Shown in pieces: positions 52,073 through 61,120 of a stretch of DNA of 64,000 nucleotides. The translations under genes were made by a program, and so were the position numbers. Where the stretch lies: positions 62,001-126,000 of the forward strand of contig CAVYEW010000010.1 in the NCBI GenBank assembly GCA_963767645.1, written 5' to 3'. This DNA comes from DATFDN01 sp963767645 (GTDB lineage Bacteria; Pseudomonadota; Alphaproteobacteria; Acetobacterales; Acetobacteraceae). Each line of letters begins with the position of its first letter. The stretch's first letter is position 1. The notes under the pieces are model-generated. The model did not search any database. It worked only from the letters and a program-made list of their open reading frames with translations, and was not told the origin of the DNA.

Positions 52073-53868
52073 GCGCGAGTGTTCCGGCCATGGTGTGGGA
52101 GCGGGTGGTCGGCCAGGCCGATCGCCCGATCCTGCGCGAGAAGCAGCGCGGCATCTGGCGCAGCATCACCTGGGCCGAGCTTGGCCAGCGGATGCGCGCG
52201 ATCGGCCAGGCGCTGCGCGCCACCGGCTTCGAGCCGGGCGAGGTTGCGTGCGTGCTCGCCGAGACGCGGCCGGAATGGGTGTACGCCGATCTCGGCATCC
52301 AGGGCGCGGGAGGCGTGGCGGCCGGGATCTATCCCACCGCCGGCACCGAGCTGGTCGCAGAAATCCTGCGCGACTGCGCGGCGCGGGTGCTGTTCGTCGA
52401 GAACGAGGAACAGCTCGACAAGGCGCTGCACGCACGCGCGCTTTGCCCCACCTTGGAACGCATCGTCATCCTGGACATGAAGGGGCTGCGCGACCTCGCC
52501 GACCCGATGTGCGAGAGCCTGGAAGCATTCGCTGCGCGCGGCGAGGCGCACGACCGCGATGCCGGCCGGGATTGGGAGCAGGGCCTGGCGGCGATCCGGC
52601 CGGACAGCCTTGCCGTGCTGATCTACACCGCCGGAACCACCGGAGCGCCCAAGGGCGCGATGCTGAGCCACCGCGCCCTGCTGGCGCAGGCCGAGCACGC
52701 CGCCCGGCTGTTCGGTCTGCACGCCGGGGATCAGCGGCTGGCGTTCATGCCGATGAGCCATGTCATGGAGCGGGTGGTGGGCCTCTATGTCGGCCTGCAC
52801 GCCGGCGTGGTCGGCAACTACGTCGAGAGCGCCGACACGGTGCTGGAGAATTTGCGCGAAGTGCGGCCGACGGTGCTCGCCGCAGCGCCGCATGTCTGGG
52901 AGCGGTTCCACGCCCGCATTGTCCTGGCGGCCGATGCCGCAACCTTGGTCCAGCGCGTCCTGTATGGCTGGGCGATGACCGCCGGCGCCCGCCGGGCTGA
53001 TCGCCGGCTGGCAGGACGCCGCATTCCGCCCTGGACCGCATTGGAAGCGTCGCTGCTCGGGCGGCTCATTCTCGGCAATGTGCGCCGCGAGCTTGGGGTG
53101 GACCGGCTGCGTCTCGCCCTGGTGGGCGGTGCCGCGGTCTCGGGTGAGCTGATCCGCTGGTTCATGGCCTTGGGCATCGATCTCATCGAGATCTATGGCC
53201 AGACGGAATGCGCCGGACTGGCAGCCGCGATGCCGGCCGATGCGCCGCGGCTCGGCACGGTCGGCCGGCCGGTACCCTACGGCGAGATCGCGGTCGCAGC
53301 GGACGGCGAGATCTTGGTGCATGGCCCGCACGTGTTCAGCGGCTACTGGGACCGACCCGAGGAGACGGCGCGGGTGCTGCGCGACGGCTGGGTGCGGACC
53401 GGCGACCTCGGCGTGCTGGCGGACGGCTATCTCCGCGTCACCGGACGGCGGCAGGATGTCATCGCCACCAGCTCGGGCGAGCCCGTCACCGCCGCCGAGA
53501 TCGAGAAGGAGCTGAAGGTCTCCCCTTATATCGCCGACGCGATGCTGTTCGGCGAGGGGCGGGCGTTCCTGTCCTGCCTGGTGATGATCGACCACGATGC
53601 GGTGGAGAAATGGGCGCAGTCGAACCGCGTTCCCTTCACCAGCTTCGCCACCTTGGTGCGCGCCGACGGAGTGCGCGCGCTGATCGGGCGGGAAATCGAA
53701 CGCGCCACGGCTCGGCTCGGCCGGCCGGGGATGATCCGCTCGTTCCGGCTGATCGAGCACAAGCTGGAACCCGAGGACCCGGAGCTTACGCCAGTGATGC
53801 AGCTGCGGCGCGGCTATATCGCAGAGAAATACCACGCCTTGATCGAAGAGATGTACGGCGGCGGCTAA
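52069..53868 (+). CDS. AMP-dependent acyl-CoA synthetase (long-chain type)
   Basis: A 599-residue adenylate-forming enzyme: YTAGTTGAPKGAMLSH (P-loop), IEIYGQTECAGL (A5), DGWVRTGDLGVLADGYLRVT (A8) and the C-terminal domain with the LRRGYIAEKYHAL end. It converts a carboxylic acid to its CoA thioester with ATP. Its position after livF and before two substrate-binding proteins suggests it activates the cargo as it is imported. Confidence 0.92.
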   Translation: MSASVPAMVWERVVGQADRPILREKQRGIWRSITWAELGQRMRAIGQALRATGFEPGEVACVLAETRPEWVYADLGIQGAGGVAAGIYPTAGTELVAEILRDCAARVLFVENEEQLDKALHARALCPTLERIVILDMKGLRDLADPMCESLEAFAARGEAHDRDAGRDWEQGLAAIRPDSLAVLIYTAGTTGAPKGAMLSHRALLAQAEHAARLFGLHAGDQRLAFMPMSHVMERVVGLYVGLHAGVVGNYVESADTVLENLREVRPTVLAAAPHVWERFHARIVLAADAATLVQRVLYGWAMTAGARRADRRLAGRRIPPWTALEASLLGRLILGNVRRELGVDRLRLALVGGAAVSGELIRWFMALGIDLIEIYGQTECAGLAAAMPADAPRLGTVGRPVPYGEIAVAADGEILVHGPHVFSGYWDRPEETARVLRDGWVRTGDLGVLADGYLRVTGRRQDVIATSSGEPVTAAEIEKELKVSPYIADAMLFGEGRAFLSCLVMIDHDAVEKWAQSNRVPFTSFATLVRADGVRALIGREIERATARLGRPGMIRSFRLIEHKLEPEDPELTPVMQLRRGYIAEKYHALIEEMYGGG

Positions 53869-53887
53869 CCATAGGGAGCAAACACCG

Positions 53888-55051
53888 ATGAGGACCGTCT
53901 TGGCCGGCCTGCTGGCGTTGTCCGCGGCGACATCGGCACTGGCCGCGGAAACCCAGGGCGTGAGCCCGAGCTCGATCAAGATCGGCACCTACACCGACCT
54001 CTCCGGGGTCAGTGCGATGTGGGGGGTCAACAACTCCAATGCCTGGCGCATGGTGTTCGACGACGCCAACAAGGCGGGCGGCATCAACGGACGCAAGATC
54101 GACTATGTAGTGGAGGACAACCAGTACCAGGTTCCGCGCTCGATCCAGGCGGAGAACAAGCTGCTCAACCAGGACCACGTGTTCATCGAGGTGGCCAATG
54201 ACGGCACGCCGATGAACAACGCGACGCTGCCCATGCAGCTCAAGGCCGGCGTGCCGAACGTGTTCCCGCTGACCGCAGCGCGCTCCACCTACGAGCCGTT
54301 CAATCGGCTGAAATTCGCCGAGTTCGCGTCGTACTACGACCAGATGCGCGCCGGGGTGAAGTACTTCGTCGAGCAGCGGCAGAAAAAGCGAATCTGTGCG
54401 ATGGCGCAGGACACCGATTTTGGGCGCGATGGGCTGGACGGGGGGCGTGACCAGCTCAAGGCGATGCACATGGAGCTGGTCGGACTGACGATGCACAAGC
54501 CGACCGACACCGATTTCAGCGCCGCGGTCGCGAAGCTGCGCGAGGCGAACTGCGACCTGATCCTGATGTCCACCATCGTGCGCGACACCAACCAGGCGAT
54601 CAACGCCATTCGGAAAGTCGGCTGGAACGTCGACATGATGGGTGTTTCAGCAAGCTACGATTCGGCGGTGGCGAGCGCACCCGGCGGTGCGGCGAATGGC
54701 TACTACACGATGACGCCGATGCTGTTCATCGATCCCGGCGACCAGCGCCCGGACGTGCGCGTCTTCGTCGAGCAGTATCGCAAGCGCTTCGGCAGGGAGC
54801 CGAACTTCGCTGCCCAGGTTGGCTACACCGGCGCGCAGATCACGGTGTTGGCGCTGCAGCGGGCCGGCAAGGACCTGACAGTCGACGGCTTCATCAAAGG
54901 GATGGAGAGCATCAAGGACTACCGCGACATCTTCGGCTCCCCGCCCTTCAGCTTCGGGCCGGACAAGCATCTTGGGTCAAACGAATCTTTCCTATGCGTG
55001 GTCAGGGATGGCGCCTGGGTGCCGGTCGAAAAGGCGGCAATCAGCTATTGA
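53888..55051 (+). CDS. Liv-type ABC transporter substrate-binding protein, copy 1
   Basis: A 387-residue periplasmic receptor with signal peptide MRTVLAGLLALSAATSALAA and the periplasmic-binding fold: IKIGTYTDLSGVSAMWGVNN, GGINGRKIDYVVEDNQYQVP, RICAMAQDTDFGRDGLDG, AAQVGYTGAQITVLALQRAG and PFSFGPDKHLGSNESFLCVV. It captures the ligand for LivHMGF. Confidence 0.92.
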   Translation: MRTVLAGLLALSAATSALAAETQGVSPSSIKIGTYTDLSGVSAMWGVNNSNAWRMVFDDANKAGGINGRKIDYVVEDNQYQVPRSIQAENKLLNQDHVFIEVANDGTPMNNATLPMQLKAGVPNVFPLTAARSTYEPFNRLKFAEFASYYDQMRAGVKYFVEQRQKKRICAMAQDTDFGRDGLDGGRDQLKAMHMELVGLTMHKPTDTDFSAAVAKLREANCDLILMSTIVRDTNQAINAIRKVGWNVDMMGVSASYDSAVASAPGGAANGYYTMTPMLFIDPGDQRPDVRVFVEQYRKRFGREPNFAAQVGYTGAQITVLALQRAGKDLTVDGFIKGMESIKDYRDIFGSPPFSFGPDKHLGSNESFLCVVRDGAWVPVEKAAISY

Positions 55052-55075
55052 ACGATTGGTCGAAGGAGACGACGC

Positions 55076-56240
55076 ATGAAAGCAATTCTCGCGGGCACGC
55101 TGACAACGCTGCTTGCCGCGCCAGTGTTGGCCGCCCCTAATCAGGGCGTGACCACGACCGAAATCAAGATCGGCACCTACACCGACTTGTCGGGTGTCAC
55201 CGCGATGTGGGGGGTGAACAACTCCAATAGCTATCGCATGGTGTTCGACCAGGTGAACAAGGCGGGCGGCATCAACGGCCGCAAGATCAACTACATTCTG
55301 GAAGACAACCAATATCAGGTGCCCCGATCGGTCCAGGCGGAGAACAAGCTGCTGAACCAGGACCATGTGTTCATCGAAGTGGCGAACGGCGGGACGCCGA
55401 TGAACAACGCCACCATGCCGATGCAGATCAAGGCCGGCGTGCCGAACGTGTTCCCGCTGACCTCGGCGCGGTCGATGTACGAGCCGTTCAGCCCCTACAA
55501 GTTCGCGCTCGGCGCCTCGGTACTACGACCAGGTCCGATCGGGGGTGAAGTTCTTCGTCGAGCAGCGGCAGAAGAAGACCGTCTGCGCCATGTCGCAGGA
55601 CACAGATTTCGGCCGCGACGTGATGGACGGCACCAAGGACGAGCTGAAGGCACTGAGAATGAAGCTGGCAGCGGAGACGCTGCACAAGCCGACCGACACC
55701 GATTTCAGCGCCGCCGTCGCGAAGATGCATGACGCCAACTGCGACCTGATCGTGGTGGGCGGGATCGTGCGCGACACCAACCAGATCATCGCGGCGGTGC
55801 GCAAGACCGGCTGGAATGTGGACATGATGGGTCAGGCCGCCAGCTATGACGAGGCGGTGGCGCACATGCCGGGCGGCACGGCCAACGGGTTTTACTCGGT
55901 CACGCCGATGCTGTTCGTGCATGCCGACGACCCGGACCCGAAGGTCCATGCGTTCGTGACCTCGTTCCGGCAGTTGTACGGCAAGGACCCGAACTTCGCC
56001 GCGCAGATCGGCTACACCGGGGCGCAGCTCGTGGTGCTGGCGCTGCAGCGGGCCGGGAAGGATCTGACCACCGAGGGCTTCATCAAAGGGATGGAGAGCA
56101 TCAAGGACTACCACGACATCTTCGGCTCCCCGTCGTTCAGCTTCGGGCCAGACAAGCACCTGGGGTCGAACCAGGCGTTCCTGTGCGTGGTGAAGGACGG
56201 TGCGTGGGTGCCGGTGGAGAAGGAGGCGATTTCGTACTGA
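55076..56240 (+). CDS. Liv-type ABC transporter substrate-binding protein, copy 2, frameshifted as read
   Basis: A tandem paralogue of the previous gene, starting MKAILAGTLTTLLAAPVLAA. Near KFALGAS the frame shifts: removing one G of GG at 55519-55520 restores ASYYDQVRSGVKFFVEQRQK, matching ASYYDQMRAGVKYFVEQRQK in copy 1. With the repair the protein is about 387 residues. As read it ends early (near 55732). The coding pattern downstream is intact, so this may be a sequence error or a very recent mutation. Confidence 0.88.
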
Positions 56241-56242
56241 GC

Positions 56243-56349
56243 TGACCCTCACCCCAACCCTCTCCCGCAAGCGGGAGAGGGGGCGTTGTGGGCAAGCCCG
56301 CGCGTCCAGCGCCCCCTCTCCCTTTGGGAGAGGGCCGGGGTGAGGGTCA
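56243..56349. repeat. Dispersed GC-rich palindromic repeat, copy D (between convergent genes)
   Basis: TGACCCTCACC...GGTGAGGGTCA, perfectly inverted termini, with internal hairpins CCCTCTCCCGCAAGCGGGAG and CCCTCTCCCTTTGGGAGAGG. It lies between the second substrate-binding protein stop and the convergent acyl-CoA synthetase stop; the final GTCA supplies the stop codon of the latter. It may serve as a bidirectional terminator. Confidence 0.9.
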
Positions 56350-58467
56350 GCCTCGCAACAAGATCAGCGCATCCGCGATCGTGAGCCCCGATCCGTCCGC
56401 GTGCAGGATCACCGGGTTCAGCTCCATCTCGGCGATCCGGTCGCGATGCGCCATCGCCGCTTCGGACAGGCGCGCGACCAGATCAGCGAGCGGGCCGATC
56501 GGCACCGGCGCCGCGCCGCGAAAGCCGGCAAGCAGACGGGCCGAGCGCAAGCTTCGGATCATCGCCGCGGCCTCGTCGGCGCCGAGCGGTGCGGGAGCAT
56601 GCGCCACGTCGCCGTAGAGTTCGATCGTGGTGCCGCCGAATCCCACCATCATGATCGGCCCGAAGGTCGGATCGTTCACCATGCCGACCGCCAGCTCGAT
56701 CCCCTTCGGCGCCATGCGCTGCACCACCACGCCCTCGATTGCCGCCTCGGGCGCGTGGCCTCGCACGCTCTCCAGCATCCGCGCGTACGCCGCCTCCACC
56801 TCGGCGCGGTCGCGCAAATTGAGGCGCACGCCGCCCGCCTCGGTCTTGTGCAAGATGTCAGGCGACTGGATCTTGAGGGCGACGGGAAAGCCCAGCGCCT
56901 CTGCCGCCGCCCCGGCCTCGGCGGCGGAGCAGGCCAGACGCTCGCGACTGGTCGGCAGCCCGTACGGGGCGAGCAGCGCCTTGGCGCGATGCTCCGACAG
57001 GACGCGTACCCCGGCCGGGATGTCGGCCTTGGCGGCCGGGACGGCCGGCGCGGTTCGGGTCCGGGCGAGCGCCTCGGCGTACGCGGCCAGCCGGTCGATC
57101 GCGATGCCGCAGGCACGCAGGTCGGTGTGCAGGAACAAGCCGCTGGCCGCCGACTGGCGCCTGCCGAAGTCGGAGGGGATCGTGTAGCTCCAGATCGTCA
57201 CCGGCTTGCGCGCCGCTTCGATCAGCGGGCGCGTGGTCTCGGGGTCCAGCATCACGCGGGTCTCGCTGGCGAGCGAGCTGACCAGCACGATGCTGTCCAC
57301 CTCGTCGGATGCGTCCAGCATCTCCACCGCCCGCATCGCCACCGGCCCGGTGTTGCTGCCCTGGGCCGTGACATCGACCGGGTTCTGCGGCGAGGCATAG
57401 GACGGGATCAGGCGCCGCAACCGATCCTGCAAGGCCGGCGAGAGCGTGGGCACGGAAAGGTTGTTCGCCGCCAGCGTATCGGCCATCCACGCGCCGCCGC
57501 CGCCGGAGACGGTGACGATGCCGACGCGCCGCCCGCGTGGCGGCTTGCAGGTCAGCAGCATCCCGGCAATGGCAACAGCTTCATCCGGATCTTCGGCCTC
57601 CACGATGCCGTATCTCTCGAACACCGCGCGGTACGCGGTGTAGGCGCCCGACAACGCCGCGGTGTGCGAGGCGGCGGCGCGCTGGCCGGCTTCGGAGCGG
57701 CCCACCTTGATGGCAACAATCGGCTTGCCGCGTCTGCACGCCTCCGCCGCGGCGGCGACGAAACCCGCGCCGTCGCGGACGGTCTCGCAGAACAACATGA
57801 TGGCGTGGGTGCGGTCGTCGCGCACCATATAGTCCAGGAAGTCGGCGGCGGTGAGGTCCGCCTCGTTGCCGGTGGACATCACGTAGCTGAAGCCCAGCCC
57901 GGCCGCCTTGCCCCGATTGAACAGCGAGAAGCCGATGCCGCCGGATTGCGCGATGACGCCGATGCGCCGCGCGGAGACCAAGGCGGGCGGCTGTTCGTTC
58001 GGTTTCGCTTCCACCGTCGGGCTGAACGTGGTGCTGGTCCGCCCCAGCGCGTTCCAGTAGCCCTCGCAGTTAGGGCCGGCGATGCGCAGCCCCGTGCGCC
58101 GGGCGATCTCGAGGATGCGCGCCTGCATCTCCGACGCGGCGCCGCCTTCCTCGGCGAAGCCGGAGCTGATGACGACCATGTGCCTGACGCCGGCCCGCGC
58201 GCAGTCCTCCGCCGCCTGCGCCACCGCTCCGGCGGGGATCGCCACCACGGCGAGATCGATCCCGCCGCCGGCGGCTTCGAGCGAGGAATAGCAACGCAGC
58301 CCCTCGATCTCCTGATAGCTCGGGTTCACCGGCACGATCCGGCCCGCGAAGCCGTTGTCGCGCAGATGGCGCAGCAGCAGGCCGCGAATACGGTGCGGGT
58401 CGGGCGAGGCGCCGAGCACGGCGACCGAGCGTGGCCAGAAGAAGCTTTCGAGCGGATGGTCGGTCAT
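56347..58467 (-). CDS. NDP-forming acyl-CoA synthetase (acetate-CoA ligase family)
   Basis: A 706-residue protein: CoA-binding domain (FFWPRSVAVLGASPDPHRIR), a succinyl-CoA-synthetase-like domain with the phospho-histidine segment ASHTAALSGAY, and a C-terminal ATP-grasp domain (FPVALKIQSPDILHKTEAGG, MVGFGGTTIELYGDVA, AEMELNPVILHADG). It makes acyl-CoA with ADP or GDP release, using an unknown acid. ATP-grasp and CoA domains are fused in one chain, as in many alphaproteobacterial relatives. Confidence 0.9.
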   Translation of the reverse strand: MTDHPLESFFWPRSVAVLGASPDPHRIRGLLLRHLRDNGFAGRIVPVNPSYQEIEGLRCYSSLEAAGGGIDLAVVAIPAGAVAQAAEDCARAGVRHMVVISSGFAEEGGAASEMQARILEIARRTGLRIAGPNCEGYWNALGRTSTTFSPTVEAKPNEQPPALVSARRIGVIAQSGGIGFSLFNRGKAAGLGFSYVMSTGNEADLTAADFLDYMVRDDRTHAIMLFCETVRDGAGFVAAAAEACRRGKPIVAIKVGRSEAGQRAAASHTAALSGAYTAYRAVFERYGIVEAEDPDEAVAIAGMLLTCKPPRGRRVGIVTVSGGGGAWMADTLAANNLSVPTLSPALQDRLRRLIPSYASPQNPVDVTAQGSNTGPVAMRAVEMLDASDEVDSIVLVSSLASETRVMLDPETTRPLIEAARKPVTIWSYTIPSDFGRRQSAASGLFLHTDLRACGIAIDRLAAYAEALARTRTAPAVPAAKADIPAGVRVLSEHRAKALLAPYGLPTSRERLACSAAEAGAAAEALGFPVALKIQSPDILHKTEAGGVRLNLRDRAEVEAAYARMLESVRGHAPEAAIEGVVVQRMAPKGIELAVGMVNDPTFGPIMMVGFGGTTIELYGDVAHAPAPLGADEAAAMIRSLRSARLLAGFRGAAPVPIGPLADLVARLSEAAMAHRDRIAEMELNPVILHADGSGLTIADALILLRG

Positions 58468-58482
58468 CGCGTTCGCCTTTGC

Positions 58483-59430
58483 TTAAGCGGTCTCAAACCC
58501 CAGCCTTCGGCGGACCTCGGCGGCAGCCTCCGGCGTATCGTTCAACGGCTGCGCGGGCCAGGTCTCGAATCGCCCGGCGAAGGGCCGCACCCGTCCCTCT
58601 TCCAGCAGCCCGGCGGTGAACAGGCCGTTGCGCCGGGACCGGCCCGGCAGCGCGGCCAACATGACCGGAGCGGCCGTGGCGACTGCCTCGGAGATCATGG
58701 AGACGCTGTCCACCGTGACTATGATTGCATCCGCGAGGGCCAGCACGCCGAAATACGGGTTCTCGCCATTCCCGTCCCACACGAACCCGCCGAGCGGCGT
58801 CACCGCCTCCGCAAGTGCCAGCGTGGCCGCCCTGTCGGTGCGGCGCGAGGGCGTCAGCGCCAGACCGACGCGGTCGCGGCGCATCATCACGGCCAGAGTC
58901 TCGGCCAGATGCGCCGCGACCGCCGCATCGAGCCGGAACCGGCCGTTGCTGCCGCCGACCAGCACGGCGACCAGCGGACGCGGCAAATGGGCGAAGCGTG
59001 CGCGCCACCGTTCGGCTTCCAGGCGAAGGCGCTCGGGCGTGACGCGGTGCAGCGCGGTGCGGGTCACGACCACGTTCGGTCCCGCCATCTCGTCGTGACG
59101 CGCGGCCACGATCACGTCGAAACGGCGCGGGTCCATGCGCGGGTTCTGGATCTGCACCACCGGGACGCCGCGCCGGCGCAGTGCCGCCCCCACGGCCGCT
59201 CCCATGCCGCCGCAGGCAATCGAGAGCGGCGGCAGGCTTCCGCGCACCGAATCGGCCACGATCGCGAGTGGCGCTGGCCAGAATCTCGCCGGCACACGGT
59301 GCCAGGGCCTACGCGGCGTCAGGACCCGCATCTCCGGCGTCATGCCGGCAGCCTCGGCCAGCCCGATCGCCTGCGCCTGCAAGCCGGCATAGTCGTCGGT
59401 CAGGATCCAGGGGCGGAGTTTGGCGCTCAC
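58483..59430 (-). CDS. ELM1/DUF1022 family protein
   Basis: About 315 residues from the GTG at 59430 (VSAKLRPWILTDDYAGLQAQ). It shows the ELM1-family segments PRRPWHRVPARFWP, VQIQNPRMDPRRFDVIVAAR, RPLVAVLVGGSNGRFRLDA and ADAIIVTVDSVSMISEA. Bacterial homologues of mitochondrial-fission ELM1 resemble GT-B glycosyltransferases, but no activity is known. The start is uncertain: the frame stays open upstream and no clear ribosome site was found. It lies 15 bp upstream of the acyl-CoA synthetase on the same strand. Confidence 0.75.
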   Translation of the reverse strand: MSAKLRPWILTDDYAGLQAQAIGLAEAAGMTPEMRVLTPRRPWHRVPARFWPAPLAIVADSVRGSLPPLSIACGGMGAAVGAALRRRGVPVVQIQNPRMDPRRFDVIVAARHDEMAGPNVVVTRTALHRVTPERLRLEAERWRARFAHLPRPLVAVLVGGSNGRFRLDAAVAAHLAETLAVMMRRDRVGLALTPSRRTDRAATLALAEAVTPLGGFVWDGNGENPYFGVLALADAIIVTVDSVSMISEAVATAAPVMLAALPGRSRRNGLFTAGLLEEGRVRPFAGRFETWPAQPLNDTPEAAAEVRRRLGFETA

Positions 59431-59498
59431 GAGCGGCTTGTCGACAGCGCGAGACGATGCGTCAATGCCGCGATCGCCCTCCTTCGGAGAGGAACGCC

Positions 59499-60623
59499 AT
59501 GCTCCAGCCGCCCCCCGCCCAGCCCGGGATGCGCGAGGACGAGATCGATACGCCGGCGCTGGTGATCGACCTCGACGCGTTCGAGGCGAATCTCGATTGC
59601 ATGGCGGCACTCCTGGCCCCGACCGGGACCAGGCTGCGGGCGCACGCCAAAACCCACAAGTCACCGGTGATCGCGCGCCTGCAGATGCAGCGCGGCGCGA
59701 TCGGCCAATGCGTGCAGAAGGTCGCCGAGGCCGAGGCGCTGGCCTGGGGCGGCATCCCGGACATCCTGGTCAGCAACGAGGTCGTCGGCGCCGCCAAGCT
59801 CGCGCGCCTCGCCGCACTGGCCCGCATCGTCAAGGTCGCGGTCTGCGCCGATGATGCGCGTCAGGTCGAGGCAGCCGAGGCGGCAGCGGCCGATGCCGGC
59901 CTGCGCCTGACCGTGCTGGTCGAGATCGACGTCGGTGCCGGCCGCTGCGGGGTAGCGCCTGGCCCGGCGGCGGTGGCGTTGGCGCAGCGCATCGCTGCCT
60001 CTCCGCACCTGATCTTCGGCGGATTGCAGGCCTATCATGGCAGTGCGCAGCACAAGCGGACGCTGGAGGAGCGGCGTACGCTCATCGACGCGACCGTGGA
60101 GGCCACGCGGCGCACGGTCGAACAGCTCCGTCAACAGGGTCTCGACTGCCCGATCGTGGGCGGGGCCGGCACCGGCAGCTTCGAACTTGAATCGGGATCT
60201 GGCGTGTTCACCGAGATCCAGGCGGGCAGCTACGTGTTCATGGATGCGGACTACGCCCGCAATCTCGACGCGGCGGGTCGGCCCGTCAGCACGTTCCGCC
60301 ACGCGCTGTTCGTGCTCGCGACGGTGATGAGCACGGCGCGTCCCGGCATCGCGGTCCTGGACGCGGGGCTGAAGGCGCTCGCGGTGGATAGCGGGCTCCC
60401 GGTGATCTGGAAGCGGCCGGGGCTGCGCTACGTCAGCGCCTCCGACGAGCATGGAAAACTGGAGGTCGCGGCGGAGAGCGGCGCCCCGAAGCTCGGCGAG
60501 AAGCTGCGCCTGGTGCCCGGCCATTGCGATCCGACGGTGGATCGCTACGACTGGTATGTGGGCGTGCGTGGCGGCCGGGTGGAATGCCTGTGGCCGGTTG
60601 CTGCCCGGGGCGCCATGACCTGA
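59499..60623 (+). CDS. DSD1-family PLP enzyme (D-threonine aldolase/D-serine dehydratase-like)
   Basis: A 374-residue fold-type III PLP enzyme. The PLP lysine is K51 (RAHAKTHKSP), and the C-terminal zinc-site motif PGHCDPTVDRYDWYV is present (H and C). VLVEIDVGAGRCGV and GSGVFTEIQAGSYVFMDADY fit the family. It acts on D-threonine, D-serine or related hydroxy amino acids. GGAGAGG precedes the ATG at 59499. Confidence 0.9.
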   Translation: MLQPPPAQPGMREDEIDTPALVIDLDAFEANLDCMAALLAPTGTRLRAHAKTHKSPVIARLQMQRGAIGQCVQKVAEAEALAWGGIPDILVSNEVVGAAKLARLAALARIVKVAVCADDARQVEAAEAAAADAGLRLTVLVEIDVGAGRCGVAPGPAAVALAQRIAASPHLIFGGLQAYHGSAQHKRTLEERRTLIDATVEATRRTVEQLRQQGLDCPIVGGAGTGSFELESGSGVFTEIQAGSYVFMDADYARNLDAAGRPVSTFRHALFVLATVMSTARPGIAVLDAGLKALAVDSGLPVIWKRPGLRYVSASDEHGKLEVAAESGAPKLGEKLRLVPGHCDPTVDRYDWYVGVRGGRVECLWPVAARGAMT

Positions 60624-60697
60624 CCGCGTTCCAGCGGAACGGCGCAACCGGGGGGCGGGGTCGCTTGTTTCGATTCCAGCCAAGGAGGCGAACCACG

Positions 60698-61120
60698 ATG
60701 AAAAGTCTGCTCCAACTCGCCGTGCTGGCTGTCGCCATCGCGCCGGCGGTGCCGGCGCTGGCGCAGGAAAGCGGTCAAAACAAGGCGGTTCACAACTGGA
60801 ACACCAACGCCTTCGCCAAGACCCCGCCAGCGAACACAAACGCATTCGCGACGACCCCAAATGCGAACACCAACGCCTTCGCCCGCACTCCGCCGGCCAA
60901 CACCAACGCGTTGGGAACCGAGAATGGCGGCAAGGTGACGGCGTTCGGTGACGGCAAGGGCAAGACCACGAACGCGTTCGGCAACGACGTGACCGCGACC
61001 AACAATGCGAATCGCCTGTCCAACTCGTTCGGTACCAACACCGACGCCAATGCCTCGCCGGTAATGCCGAACTACCCAGTCCGGCCCGGCCAAGGTCCGC
61101 TGAGCGGCTCGGGGCGATGA
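60698..61120 (+). CDS. Secreted asparagine/threonine-rich repeat protein
   Basis: A 140-residue protein with signal peptide MKSLLQLAVLAVAIAPAVPA, cleaved near ALAQ. Four repeats of about 12 residues on NTNAFAKTPPA follow, then more TNAFGN/NSFG variants. It resembles a low-complexity extracellular protein, with no cysteine or enzyme motif. AAGGAGG precedes the ATG. Its stop overlaps the next gene (ATGA). Confidence 0.78.
   Translation: MKSLLQLAVLAVAIAPAVPALAQESGQNKAVHNWNTNAFAKTPPANTNAFATTPNANTNAFARTPPANTNALGTENGGKVTAFGDGKGKTTNAFGNDVTATNNANRLSNSFGTNTDANASPVMPNYPVRPGQGPLSGSGR

Noticed and set aside
56401..59565. A 1054-residue plus-strand open frame
   Set aside because: It is antisense to the acyl-CoA synthetase and ELM1-like genes, a typical shadow of GC-rich coding sequence with no recognisable domains.
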